A stretch of DNA of 64,000 nt from Semisulcospira habei (taxonomy: Eukaryota > Mollusca > Gastropoda > Semisulcospiridae): assembly GCA_036245525.1 (NCBI GenBank), contig BTPG01000003.1:215505949-215569948 (forward strand), in the 5' to 3' direction. The position numbers were made by a program, and so were the translations under genes. Positions within the stretch are counted from its first letter, which is position 1. Each line of letters opens with the position of its first letter. Under the pieces are notes generated by a model that made no database searches, was not told the DNA's origin, and was given only the letters and a program-made list of their open reading frames with translations. Below are positions 31,906 through 43,700 of the stretch, one piece after another.

Positions 31906-33480
31906 GAGCTGACTGTGACATGTGATTCAGAAGGTAGGTGTCAGGCGGTCGGCCCCGGTGCCAATTCGTTAGCAATTGTCCTAGCATGGGCAGCCGTCCT
32001 TCGTGTAGGCGGGAAATAGTATCGGCAAACACATTCACACAGCCAGCGACGTGCATCGCTGACACACTGCAATTCGTTCTCACACACTCCCATGCCATCT
32101 TCCTCAACAGACTATTGACATAGCGGTCTTTTGAGCGCCCTTTGTTAATGATAGCCTTTGTCACCGTGCTGTCCGTATGAATGACCACCTGTTTCCCTCG
32201 CCATGAGGGGGCCCACCGGTTGACTGCCTGCACCACCGCGCACACCTCTTTATAATTAATATGCAAGTCCTTGGCTGCCGGCATGTCTGAAGAGAACAGT
32301 GTATAATTCCAATCTCCTTTCCAGAACGCGCCTGCCGCCAGGTTGCATGCATCAACATGGACATGTTCCTTGCTTTGTGAGTCATAATACACAGTGCCAT
32401 TAAAAACATGCATGTAAGATAGCCACCACTGTAAGTCTGCGTGAAACTCTCGTGCGAGTCTCGCTTTATGCCTTTGCTGCTGAAGGGGTTTAATCGTATC
32501 AAGAATCCGCCTGAGAAAAAAATTTCCTCCCTTGACGGCTTGACACGCCCAGTTAAGGGACCCTGCTAGTGACTGCAAGCTTTGCTTTGTCGCGCGTGTT
32601 TTGCCTTGAAACTGCTGCAAGCGTTTGTGAAGTTGCTGTAACTTGTCGTCGCCCAATGACAAGGTGCTTGTGCTGGTGCAGATTTGGATCCCGAGAAAAG
32701 TAATGGTTTGTGTAGGCCCCACCACCTTAGGCCAGCTAATATTGAACCCTAATCTACGTAAAAGGGCAATGAGCGTCATCATCATTTGAGTGCATTCTTC
32801 TTTGGACATAGCTGCTATGAAGAAATCGTCAATATTCGCTACTATCCCTGTCATGCCGCGCCGTAACATACATCTGCGAACTGCCTGCGAGAGTCTGTGA
32901 AAGTGCGAAGGGCCCACATTACTACCAAAAGGGAGCCTACTATCGAACAGGTATGTGGGCTTTTGTTCGCCCGTAAAAAAATCCATTTTAGGCCTGTGAC
33001 TTGGTAATTATCTGGATGGATACACACAGATCGGTATGCCGCTTTAAGGTCAACTTTCGCACACCAGTAGCCGGACTTGGCTAGTGCGCACGCGTCCGCT
33101 AGAGTCTGGAATTTTACTGTCTCAGGTACTGAGTAATCGTTCATTGCATGTCCTACAGGCTTGCTGCCGTCGTGTATCAGGCGTATGCTATTGTCGTCTT
33201 TTGGGATCGCAGCCAAAGCGCTAATTACCGTTAGTTTTTGAGATGCTACGATATAATGACCTTTGTTTATCTGATCGATGAGCTCCTTTTCTACCGCTAC
33301 TCTGTTTTTTAAGGCAGAGGTGTGATTTTTCTGCTCTACAGACCTAACAGTCTGATGTTTGTCAGTGATATAAAACCCATGTTCGATCCCTTCAAGGAGA
33401 AACTTTTTGTCTTTATCAGAAGCTAATTCGTCTTGCCACACTAAAAGCTTTGAAATAATGGACGCTCCAGAACCTAACAA
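31874..33480 (-). pseudogene. reverse transcriptase-RNase H of Ngaro-like element
   Basis: The RT begins in frame 33,480-32,851 (IPKDDNSIRLIHDGSKPVGH, KVDLKAAYRSVCIHPDN with motif A Asp). After a frameshift in a T7 run (near 32,980) it continues LFDSRLPFGSNVGPSHFHRL and IVANIDDFFIAA (IDDF at the catalytic pair). RNase H follows: VHVDACNLAAGAFW, INYKEVCAVVQAV and VIHTDSTVTKAIINKG, ending in a connection domain that overlaps the recombinase start by 32 bases. Catalytic Asp and Glu are present. The order and the IDD/YxDD-like box fit DIRS/Ngaro RTs. Confidence 0.9.
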
Positions 33481-33519
33481 TTGACAGTTGTATGGACTTA
33501 GTGCAGGATAAGGGCTATG

Positions 33520-34558
33520 ATAAAAAGTGCTAGAATGGGTGGGGCCTACCTCGCCTTGTGCAACCTGCTGCGCTGTGTCCTAGGCTGTCCCGTGTTTGCC
33601 CCCTGCCGCTGCTGCAGGTGTGTCACGTTGTTCCCGCGCCGGATGATCTCTCCCGCAGGTGGCACACACATGGTCCAGCTGTCAGCGTGCGCCGTAGGTG
33701 CAGTACCCTCTGTTGTACTGCAGGCACACTTCCCTCCCAGAGGGGCCGATGGGGCGTTGTGGGCGCGGTCCGGCCGTCCCTCCTCCTGTTCTGCGAGCAG
33801 GTGAGCCAGCGGGCATCGCAGATTGCGCAGTACGGTCGCGCAGCACCACCGTGGACAGATGTGGGGCGTCCGTGCCCCACTGGAATGCTTCGGCCGCTTG
33901 CCGCTGACGATACTCATCGTCGAACAGCAGGACACTTTGCCAGGTGTATTTGGCCGCCAGCTCCCCCACCATCGCCGAGTACTTGAGGTAGGCGTACGGC
34001 GTGAAACCCGGTGTGGGTTTGTCCATAAGGGCCGCCATAATACGGCTATTTGCCACTATCCAGTGTGCGGGGGAAACCTTGTCCAACTTCGGTTTGCTGT
34101 TCACCTTTATAGTGACACCACCCCCCAAGTGCCACTTCTTCCTCTGCCACTGCTGCTGAAGACAGAAAGTCTACTATACGTAAGTGGGGCCCACCTTTTG
34201 CTGCCGCAATACCCCCGCTACTGTTGCCACTGACGCACAGGCCGTCGCGCAACAGTTCATCCAGTCCGGCCCCGCTGTGGTGTGTACTGTATAGGGCGTC
34301 CTGCAAGGTCTGTGGCGCCCTACTGCCGCTGTTGTCCGCTACTGCTCCCAGTCCGCCGCACAGTGGGCCACCGCCGTTGTCCACCTGGAATTTGGCCACC
34401 GCTGCACGGAGCACTGCTCTGTCCCCCCGTTTCAGCGCCAGAGCGTCAATGTCTTCGTCAGACGTTAGCAGTAGTGTTTGCCTAGAGATGAATTTTTCCC
34501 TGATCATGGCACTCTGCACCTCTTCGTCGAGGCCCCAGTCACGGAAAATATGGTCCAT
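33520..34558 (-). pseudogene. gag-like ORF of Ngaro-like element
   Basis: It starts MDHIFRDWGLDEEVQSAMIR; the first ~70 residues look like a SAM-type helical domain (FISRQTLLLTSDEDIDALAL). In a G6 run near 34,113 the frame shifts to GVTIKVNSKPKLDKVSPAHW and continues through a Gag-like helical region (RIMAALMDKPTPGFTPYAYL). It ends in CLQYNRGYCTYGA followed, in a shifted frame, by C..HVCHLR, a C-x5-G-x-C-type finger that is typical of DIRS/Ngaro Gag. RNA packaging is inferred from family knowledge. Confidence 0.75.
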
Positions 34559-34594
34559 CTCACTATTTTCTAGTAAAGCCTTCTTTCTCGCGGA

Positions 34595-34926
34595 TTTTCA
34601 ATTTCTAGCTGTCGCCTGACTGCTTCTGCTGACTGGCGTATTCGGTCGGTACTGTTCCCATATCACTCCTGTAACCGTCCACGCATTTACCTCCCACACA
34701 CTTTCACGCCTCTTATACTCGCCTACGCATTCACCCCCTACAGGCTTTCCCACCCTCCCTCTCTCTCTCTCAATCTCCATCTCTCATCATAGCATTCCAC
34801 AGTCGGGAAATTCCCCCACCTACTCAGTACTTCCGCTACCGGACACCGCCCCCCACCCACGCATTCAGTCCTCTTTCCCTCCGTTTAAAATATGTTTATC
34901 ACTCCTCCCTCGTCTAAACACCACTT
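34595..34926 (-). repeat. Ngaro-like A1 repeat (element 5' end)
   Basis: 332 bp direct copy of A2. In element sense it is the 5' terminal repeat and ends 36 bases before the gag-like start codon. Confidence 0.92.
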
Positions 34927-35248
34927 TAATGCTAGAACAAATTCTCCTTTGGGGGAATATAGACCCTTCATCCCCGCCCCCCCCCCCCCCCCCAAGTCAT
35001 TGTTTGATATTTTGGCGAGTGGTTAGAGTCTTGACACACACACACACACGCCTACACCCTCCCCCCCCCCCGGCCCCCACCACACCCACCCCAAGTTGTT
35101 TGATTTTTCGGTCACTGGAAGCAAGGTCTAACATGGAAGAGGTCTTTTGTGTCAGGTTGAAGGTCCCAAACAAAAAGTTATAAAACAAATAGGAGAATAA
35201 TAAATCCGAGGTAGCTTAACTGGTATATATGCTGTCATGTCAGATGCT

Positions 35249-35252
<4 letters not shown>
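34927..35252. other. C-run and CA-rich stretch, no gene
   Basis: A C20-type run lies at 34,978-34,994 and another at 35,058-35,072, in a segment that resembles the GGCCGAAAAATC repeat of 16,581 and 26,410. No coding evidence. Confidence 0.5.
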
Positions 35253-35295
<43 letters not shown>

Positions 35296-36890
35296 TCTAT
35301 TTATAAATCGCATACTCCCTGCATTGCAGGTTCTAAGTGCTGTACAATGCAAATCAAAGTTAAAACCTAAACACAAATCAATAACAGCAACAACACACAA
35401 TACAAATATCACAAAACAAATTCTAAAATTAACAGCACATAAACACACCCAAGATCAGTACGGATAAAAGCAAAGTGATGATCAACACCACAAGGGACAG
35501 CAGCAGCAACATTCACATGAATTGCCAAAAGCTAGAAGAGGTCAATAGCTTCAAGTACTTGGGAGCCACCCTGTCCAAAGACGGTAGTTGCATAGCAGAG
35601 ATCCGTATCAGGATAGGTACAGCAACATCCGCAATGGCCAGGCTGGACAGGATATGGCGAAGTAACTCCATCAGCTTCACCATCAAGTACAGGCTTTACA
35701 AGTCCCTCATAGTGTCTATTCTACTTTACGGCTGTGAGACTTGGACACTGCTTGCAGACTCAGAAAAGAAAATCCAGGCCTTTGAGAACAAGTGCCTGAG
35801 GAAGTTGCTCCGCATCTCGTACCGCGAGCACAAGACCAACGAATATGTACGGAGCATCGTCACTTCCCTGGTGGGCCCACATGAACCCCTTCTGGCAACC
35901 GTGAAACGGCGCAAGCTTGCTTGGTTTGGCCACGTGACCCGACACAACACCTTGTCCAAGACTATCCTCCAAGGCACTCTCGAAGGAAGTCGTCGGCGAG
36001 GTCGTCAGAGAAAGAGTTGGGTCGCAAACATAAAAGAATGGACCGAACTCGAGATGTCAGACTTGCTTGCCACCGCCCAAAATAGAACTCAGTGGAGAGC
36101 ACTGTCTGTTGCTGCTGCCTTTCAGTCCCCCCAACGCCCAGTTCGGGCAAGGGACTGATGATGATGATGATGATGATGAAACACACCCAAAGCACAAACA
36201 ACCATCGCAACAATGACTGGCACAGGATCATGATGTTATTGTGAAACAGAAAAGAGACTATAATTTCGTAAGACAGAGTAGTGAGACTGAAAAAGATGTG
36301 TTTTAAGCTGACCTTTGAAAGAAATTACTGTCGTGGCATCATGAATGTGCTTCAGAAGCGAATTCCAAATGACTGCGGCCTGGAAACAAATGGACCTTTG
36401 ACCAAAGGACTTTGTATTTATTTTCGGTACTTTCAAAGGTTTTTCACTGCTATAACGTAAGGTGCGGGAAGCTTGATAAGTAGTTAACATACTGGAAAGG
36501 TAGGGAGGCAGTGTACCATCGAAATGACGGAAGGCGAAAGTAGCTACCTTGTACTCAATCCTAGCTTTGATGGGAAGCCAGTGAAGTAGGTACATCAAGG
36601 ATGAAACATGATCTTTTTTTTATTTCTGAAAAATGACGCGAACTGCACTGTTTAATATTCTCTGAAGTCGGGCCAGTTCTTCAGATGGCAGGCCAGCAAA
36701 GGAACAATTACAATAGTCAAGCGGCTCAAAATCAGTGAAGACACAAGCTGAGTGGTGGCAGATTGAGTCAGGAAAGATCTTACAGAGCTGATTTTCATCA
36801 GCTGGAAAAAGGCTGCTCTACATATAATACTGCTGATACTTTTATGACTGAAATGAAAATTCCGACCCATCAGACCCTGGCAGAAATGCT
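35253..36890 (-). pseudogene. L2/CR1-like LINE 3' half, interrupted
   Basis: Minus frames give ISSIICRAAFFQLMKISSVRSFL and LVSSLILSRL (36,870-36,652), then HWLPIKARIEYKVATFAFRH, LPPYLSSMLTTYQ, FGQRSICFQAAVIWNSLLKH and FKGQLKTHLFQSHY (36,598-36,236): the C-terminal half of a CR1/L2 ORF2. The 3' UTR runs on to 35,296 and ends in (TTA)n (35,253-35,296, plus strand AAT). An RTE fragment with a 12-bp duplication is inserted in the UTR at 35,453-36,178. Confidence 0.85.
35453..36178 (+). pseudogene. 5'-truncated RTE-like LINE insertion
   Basis: Exact 12-bp duplication AAACACACCCAA at 35,441-35,452 and 36,179-36,190. It encodes the C-terminal third of ORF2: EVNSFKYLGATLSKDGSCIA, LYKSLIVSILLYGCETWTLL, CLRKLLRISYREHKTNEYV, KLAWFGHVTRHNTLSKTI and GRQRKSWVANIKEW, stop, then a (GAT)n tail. 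The 227-codon frame is intact. Confidence 0.92.
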
Positions 36891-37888
36891 CTTTTTAAAA
36901 AAGGTGGTCTAGGGAGGAGGGGGGGGGGGGGCAGCAGAATCCCTAGGACCACCCCCACCCTGGATGCACCCCCGCATTGATGATTAAAAGGCAATTGGGT
37001 CAAGAACTATTGGCTAAAGCAGTAAATGAAGCTCCAGCCATCCAGTTAAAAAATATAAAACAGTATGTGACCTCTCCATTATCACCAGTTACACTGTCAG
37101 TCCTGAGTTGCTCAAAACATTGTCACAGTTGTACTAAAACATATTGTAGTGCTCCCAACTCCTGCATAATAACCACAAGCACGCCCTCTACGCATACTTT
37201 AACACTTAAAGTACATTGAAAATTACATTTTAAATTTTAACTGAATGACCATGTATTGTTAAACAATTTTGCAATAAGCAAATAATAAAAAACCACAACT
37301 ACCCAACAGCAGCAAACATCAGAAATGATGGGCAATTATTAGTAGGTTCAGCTTTTTTAAAACTGTAACACTAACCGAATGCATTGCGGTGTGGTGGGAT
37401 ATCCAATAGAGACCCACATCGCAATATGTAGGATCATTGTGATCCCTTGAGGGCACGTGAACTTGGTTCTGAAATTAAACACAGATTCATCGTACTGCAT
37501 GTTCATGGTGATGACCTCACCTGCAATGCAGTCCGTTTCAAATTATTATACACGAATAAATCTGGTAGCTGGCAAAGAATATGCTGTACTCCTCATACTT
37601 TTATCACTGAAATGAAATTGACAGTATTTTTAAAACTACAACTGTTGAAACATACCCAACTAGTTATAACCAGATAATGTATTTAGAATAAGTATACAAC
37701 AAAGCACATAACATACACTACAAATACCCAAAAATAACAAATAACAAAAAGGATGAGCAACTGTCTATAGGCTCAACACTGTTATAACAGTGTAAATAAT
37801 TAAAACACAGGCTGCATGCATACCCTACAAGAGTACAAACCAATTGACCGCTTTGTGTAGGTATCCACATGGATTTGCATTAATATTC
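36891..37888. other. two diverged copies of a ~320-bp repeat unit
   Basis: 36,980-37,320 and 37,450-37,770 share the order GTAGCTGGCAAAGAATATGC, a CACTGAAAT block and an AT-rich CAACAGC/ACAAAAAGGATGAGCAACT block with the segment 40,316-40,367 plus 44,080-44,400. No gene is supported in any copy. Confidence 0.45.
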
Positions 37889-40315
37889 TCTCCAGAGTAG
37901 TATCAAACTATCCTGACCAGCCAGTATTTATTCTTGGCGAATTCAATCAGTGCGATCTAACACCACACCTCTCTCTACAACAGTACATTACATGTCCTAC
38001 AAGACTTAATCGCACTATTGATCTCTGCTTTGGCAACATTGACGATGCGTTTAAGCCGTTGTGTAGGCTCCCACTGGGGCGCTCGGACCACAACGTCATA
38101 CACTTGTTGCCAAAGTATAGACAAAAAATAAAGACGTCCAAGACTGTAACAAAAACCACTCAGCTGTGGACACCGGACAGCATGGAGGAGCTCCGTGGGT
38201 GCTTTGAGGCGACATGTTGGGATATGTTTACTCATAACTGGGATGACCCTAATGAACTTGTTGAGACAGTCACTTCTTACGTAAGATTTTGTACGAACAC
38301 TGTAATTAAAACCAAGACAGTGAAGATGTTTGCCAACAATAAGCCATGGGTCAGCAAGGAGCTAAAGGTGTATTTGAACCAGAAGAAACTTGCTTTCTTA
38401 CAGGGTAACACTGACGAATTTCGGGAAAAGGAGAGGGATTTTAGAAGGGCTGCTAGGACTGCCAGACTGAACTATAAAAGCAAGATCGAAACAAAAGTTT
38501 CTTCTGGCAACGCTAGAGATGCATGGAATGGTCTGAACGGCATGATGGGTAGGCAGCAAAAGAAACAAGACAGGCTCTGCACTGGGAATCCAGTTGAGAT
38601 GGCCAATGATCTAAATCGTTTTTACTCACGGTTCGATGGCATAAACCTTAGTGATAACTGTGGTGAATTGTGCCAGTCCATTGTGCCGGAACCTTTGTCA
38701 ATTACGGAAGAGGAGGTAGTAAACATCTTTTCTAAGATGAATGCACACAAAGCACCTGGACCAGATGGGTTAGGTGGAAAAGTATTGAAAACCTGTGCAG
38801 GGCAATTGGGGAAGATCTTCACTACTATCTTTCAGTTCCTGCTTGATCATCATACTGTCCCTACGGCTTGGAAATCATCAATCATTGTCCCGATTCCTAA
38901 AAAATCCAACGCTCATGAATTCAACGATTTCCGTCCAGTTGCATTGACTTCTATTCTGTCAAAATGTATGGAAAAAGTGGTGAGGAGGCATCTGTTAAAT
39001 GATGTTGCCGAAAGACTGGATCCACTCCAAGTTGCTTACAAAAACCATAGGGGTGTGGAGGATGCATGCCTTACTCTGTACAATCTTGTATTTCAACATC
39101 TTGAGAAATCAAAAGCACATGTGAGAATTCTTTTTATTGACTTTTCTAATGCTTTTAATACTGTTGAACCACTGATGCTTTTGCAGCGTATGATGGACTT
39201 TAATGTGAACACAAACATTATTCTGTGGGTGCGAGACTTTTTGAAGGACAGGCCACAACGTGTAAATGTACACGGCAGTCTGTCTGACCAAAATGGTGCT
39301 AAATTCAGGCTGCCCTCAAGGTTGTGTCCTCTCTCCGACATTGTTTTCTATATACACAGACCATATGCGTTGTCACACTGCCACTTCTCGTCTCTTAAAG
39401 TTCTCAGACGACATGACCCTTGTACGCCTACTCCAAAAAGAAGACAGTCTGGCTGAGTACTTTGCACAGATAGCAGTATTAGAGTCATGGTGCAAAGATA
39501 GTTTTCTGGAAATGAATGTACAGAAAACCAGGAACTCGTTATTGATGACAGGAAAGTTGATGATATTTTTGTACCTGTCTCAATTAATAATCAACCTGTA
39601 GAGGTGGTCACTGAATTTAAGTACCTTGGCACAGTCGTGGATAGTGGGCTGTCCTTCACTGGAAACACCGATCTGATTGTGAAAAAAGCAAACCAGCGTC
39701 TGTACCTTCTTAGGAAACTGAGAAGTTTTGATGTCAGTTCAAGGGTTTTAGAATCCGTTTATAGAAGCCTGATCGAAAGCATACTGACTTTTAACATCAC
39801 TGCTTGGTATGGCAACCGCAGTATGAAAAACAGGGGCAGACTGTCACATATCGTCAGAACAGCTGAGAAGATCATTGGCCTAGGACAGTACCCAGTAGAT
39901 GATCTGTACCATAGAGCTGTCCGAAGGATAGCTGCTAGCATTGTCAATGATCCTCGTCACCCACTATCTGATCAGTTTCAGATGCTACCATCAGGCAGAC
40001 GTTTCAATATGCCACTTGCCAAAAGGAATGTTTTTAAGAAGTCTTTTATTCCAACTGCTGTCTCGATTTTGAACTCTCGTTTATAACGCCGCGATAAGTA
40101 TGATCTACTTAACATTACCTCCCATCTTGTGACAGATTGCTTGTGATAGATTGCTGCAATGATAATTTTTCATGATATGTTCTTGTAGCGTTTGTTAATG
40201 TCTTATATTGTTGTTTCATGACGAGCCAAAAGGCAAATTTATGTCGTGCCTTGACTCAAACAGACAATAAAGTTGTATTGTATTGTATTGTATTGTATTG
40301 TATTGTATTGTATTA
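37889..40315 (+). pseudogene. Rex1/Jockey-like LINE, 5' truncated, frameshifted
   Basis: It begins in the endonuclease end (FILGEFNQCDL, TRLNRTIDLCFGNID, LGRSDHNVIHLLPKY). The linker includes WVSKELKVYLNQKKLAFLQG. The RT shows NDFRPVALTSILSKCMEKVV, LFIDFSNAFNTVEPLML and, after a frameshift near 39,300, GCPQGCVLSPTLFSIYTDHM and LKFSDDMTLVRL (SDD where ADD is usual). Another shift near 39,600 leads to FKYLGTVVDSGLSFTGNTD and the final RRFNMPLAKRNVFKKSFIP. It ends in a 3' UTR with AATAAAG and an (ATTGT)n tail (40,271-40,313). Confidence 0.88.
40271..40313. repeat. (TATTG)n tail of LINE
   Basis: About eight pentanucleotide units directly after AATAAAGTTG at the end of the Rex1-like LINE. Confidence 0.95.
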
Positions 40316-40367
40316 CATTACAAGTATAGCATGTATATGCATTGTCATGATCTGACAAGCAATGCAG

Positions 40368-40770
40368 TCGGGGCGGTCTGTGGCGCAGTGGTTAAGGTGC
40401 CTGCCACCAATGCTAAAGGTGCGAGGTTCGATTCCGGGTTCCGACGTCGGACTTTTCTCCTCTAGTAAGTGTCACCGTTAATTCGGGCGGACCGTCGGGG
40501 GTTCTTTTTCCGGGTACTCCGGCTCTTCCTCCCCCTCCACTTTGGTATCAGTTTCAGCCAACTTAATAAAATTTCAAATACAAAACGATTTCCAAATACC
40601 GTCAGTAGCTCGCTTGAGCTTGCCCTTAGCACCACGTGAATGTTCTGTGTTTACGTACAGTGTGTAAGTGAATGTGTGTGATTCACGTGAGCGTGCTTGT
40701 TGGGTTCAGTTCGCGGCTACATTCTGCGCATTGAGTTATATTATAAATATGAGAAATGCGCCATATAAAT
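40368..40770 (+). mobile_element. tRNA-derived SINE, interrupted at its 3' end
   Basis: The head contains a box A-like TGGCGCAGTGGTTAAGGTG (40,381-40,399) and box B GGTTCGATTCC (40,425-40,435), the internal polymerase III promoter of a tRNA. The body is about 300 bp and its end, ATGCGCCATATAAAT, is of the LINE-tail type. A 3.3-kb LINE is inserted at 40,770; the SINE's last bases resume at 44,080 (ACCATGTAATATTATC). The acceptor-stem halves do not pair as in a functional tRNA. Confidence 0.8.
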
Positions 40771-43700
40771 TACTTACTTACGCCTGTCACCCCTACCCGG
40801 GTATAGGCCGTCGACGAGAGACCTCCAGCAACTCCTGTCCTGTGCTTCTCCTTCGATTCTACTCCAGGTGGTTCCCAGTCTCTTGATGTCTGCTTGGAGG
40901 TCTCGACGCCAGGAGTTTCTCGGCCTACCTCTTTTCCTCTTTCCCTGGGGGTTCCATGACAATGCCTGCCTAGTGATACTGGAAGCTGGCTTTCTCAGAC
41001 TGTGACCGATCCATCCCCATCTTCTTCGCCCAATTTCATTCTCTGCTGTTATCTGCTCTGTTCTCTCCCAGAGTCTGACGTTGCTGATCTTCTCTGGCCA
41101 GTGGATTTTCAAAATTCTTCTAAGGCAACTGTTCATGAAGGTCTGTACTCTGTTGACTGTGGTTTTTGTCAATCTCCAAGTCTCTGCTCCATATAAGAGA
41201 ACTGCTTTTACATTGGAGTTGAAAATCCGGACTTTGGTGTGTTGTGACAGCTCTCTGGAGCTCCACACTTTTTTCAACTGGAGAAAGGCTGCTCTGGCTT
41301 TACCGATTCGTGCTCTGACATCTGCATCAGTGCCGCCTTTTTTGTCTATGATGCTCCCGAGATAGGTGAAGGACTCCACCTCCTCCAACAGGGTGCCAGC
41401 AAGCAAGACTGGTTCTTCCCTGGTTGCGTTCAGCCTCATTGTCTTTGTTTTCTGTTTGTGAATGGTGAGGCCCACTTGGGACGATATGTCAGCAAGCCTC
41501 GTGGTCTTGTCCTGCATTTGTTGATGAGTGTGGGACAGTAATGCCAAGTCGTCTGCAAAATCGAGGTCGTCAAGCTGTGTCCACAGTGTCCACTGTATTC
41601 CACTTCGTCTGTGCTCTGTGGTCATCTTCATGACCCAGTCTATGGCCAGTAGGAAGAGGAACGGAGACAGCAGACACCCCTGCCTGACACCAGTTCTGAC
41701 CTGGAGCTCCCTGGTGAACTGCCCTTCGTGGATCATGCGACATGTCATGCCATCGTAGCTGCTCTTGATCAGGCAGACGAGCTTTGTGGGTACACCGTAG
41801 TGTCGTAGGAGTTTCCACAGAGTCTCTCGGTCCACACTGTCAAATGCTTTCTCATAATCCACAAAGTTGACGTACAGCGGGGAGCTCCACTCCAGAGACT
41901 GTTCCACGATGATGCGGAGAGTGGCGATCTGGTCTGTACATGATCGGTTCTTCCTGAATCCTGCTTGCTGGTCTCTCAGCAGGGGGTCAACGGAGCTCTT
42001 CATTCTCTCCAGGATGATCCTGTTGAAGACCTTTCCTGGTACTGACAGCAAGGTGATTCCTCTGTAGTTGGAACACTTGCTGAGGTCGCCTTTCTTGGGA
42101 AGCTTGATTAGGTACCCCTCCTTCCAGTCAGCCGGCATCACCTCCTCTTCCCAGATCTTTCCAAACAGTGGGTACAGCATCTCCACTGTTGTCTCTAGGT
42201 CTGCTTTCAGAGACTCCGCTGGGATGCCATCTGGGCCTGCTGCTTTGCCGTTCTTCAAGAATGCCACTGCTCTTCTGATCTCTTCCCGGCTGGGTCTGTC
42301 ACAGCTGATGGGTAGGTCGGTCTCTGCCGGCTGGATGTCTGGGGGGTCGGGTGGGCTCGGTCTGTTCAGTAACTCTTCAAAATACTCGGCCCATCTGTCG
42401 AGTTGGTCTGCTCTGTCTGCAATAGGCTTGCCTTCTTTGTCTTTTACTGGTCTTTCTGTATGGCCATACTTGCCCGACAATCTTCTGGTAATGTCGTAGA
42501 GCTGTTTCATGTTGCCACTGCCTGCTGCCTTTTCTGCCTCTGCTGCCAGGCTGTCTGTGTAGGCCCTCTTGTCTGCCCTGATACTACTCTTCACCTCGCG
42601 GTTGGCTTCCGAGTATTCCCCCTGTGCCCTTACTTTGGCTGCTCTTGTGCGACTGTTGTTGACAGCTGCTTTCTTCTGCTTCCTCACTTCTATCTTCTTC
42701 AAGGTCTGTGCCGACAGCCAGTCCTTGTGATGGTGTTTCCTGAACCCTACAGTGTCTTTGCAGGTTGAGTTCAGCGCCTCTCTAACTGCCTTCCACTGCT
42801 GCTCTGTGGTGACCGCCTCCTCTTCATTTACTAGCTCCTGCAGCGCTTGAAACCGGTTGGACAGCACCAGTTTAAACTCTTCTCTAACTCCAGTTTCTCT
42901 CAGGAGGCCTACATTATAGCGCTGTCTTCTTGTTGTCTCTGTGCGGCTTTTCTTTAGCTTGAGCTTCATTCTTAAGGTAAGCAGATGGTGGTCAGAGGCG
43001 ACATCTGCTCCCCTCCTCACTCGAACATCTTGAAGGGATCTTCTAAATTTCTTGCTAATGCAGATATGGTCTATTTGGTTCTCTGTTGTATGGTCAGGTG
43101 AGACCCAAGTTGCTTTGTGTATTCTTCTGTGTGGGAAGATGCTGCCTCCAATGACAAGTCGGTTTAGAGCACAAAAGTCTACAAACCTCTCCCCGTTCTC
43201 ACTCATCTCCGAGCCTAGTCCCTGTCTCCCCATCACCTCTTCGTATCCGGTGTTGTCCTCCCCTATTTTGGCATTAAAATCGCCCATGACGATGGTGATG
43301 TCTCGCTCCACACATTTGTCCAAGGCACCCTGGAGTCGGTCGTAGAACTCTTGTTTCTCTTCCTCATCACTGTCATTAGTGGGCGCATAACACTGGATGA
43401 CATTCAGCTTGAGCTTTTTCTTGGTTCTAAAGGCTGCTGTGATAATTCTTGGCCCAAGAGGTTCCCAGCCCATCAGCGCGCTCTGTGCCACTGGCGACAG
43501 CATGAATGCTACACCTTCTGTATGGGGGGCATTCTCCTCTTCATGACCTGAATACAGAATCATCTCCCCACTTAACAGCCTTTTCTGGCCAGACTGCGTC
43601 CATCTGGCTTCACTGATACCTAGCAGGGAAAGGTTGTACTTTTGCATTTCCGCTGCTATCTGGGCGGCCTTGCCGCTCTGGTACATGGTCTTGACGTTCC

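Larger units (their letters stand above)
29501..34926 (-). mobile_element. Ngaro-like tyrosine-recombinase retrotransposon
   Basis: In element (minus) orientation the order is A1 (34,926-34,595), gag-like ORF, RT-RNase H, tyrosine recombinase, B1 (about 30,925-30,505), A2 (30,504-30,173) and B2 (29,867-29,501). This A1-ORFs-B1-A2-B2 layout is the split direct repeat structure of Ngaro/PAT-type DIRS elements. A1 and A2 are both 332 bp. A 305-bp extra segment (29,868-30,172) separates A2 from B2. No methyltransferase is seen, which favours Ngaro over DIRS1. At least four frameshifts lie in short homopolymers. Confidence 0.88.

Noticed and set aside
40371..40450. Functional tRNA gene
   Set aside because: Box A and box B are present, but the acceptor stem does not pair properly and a SINE body follows.
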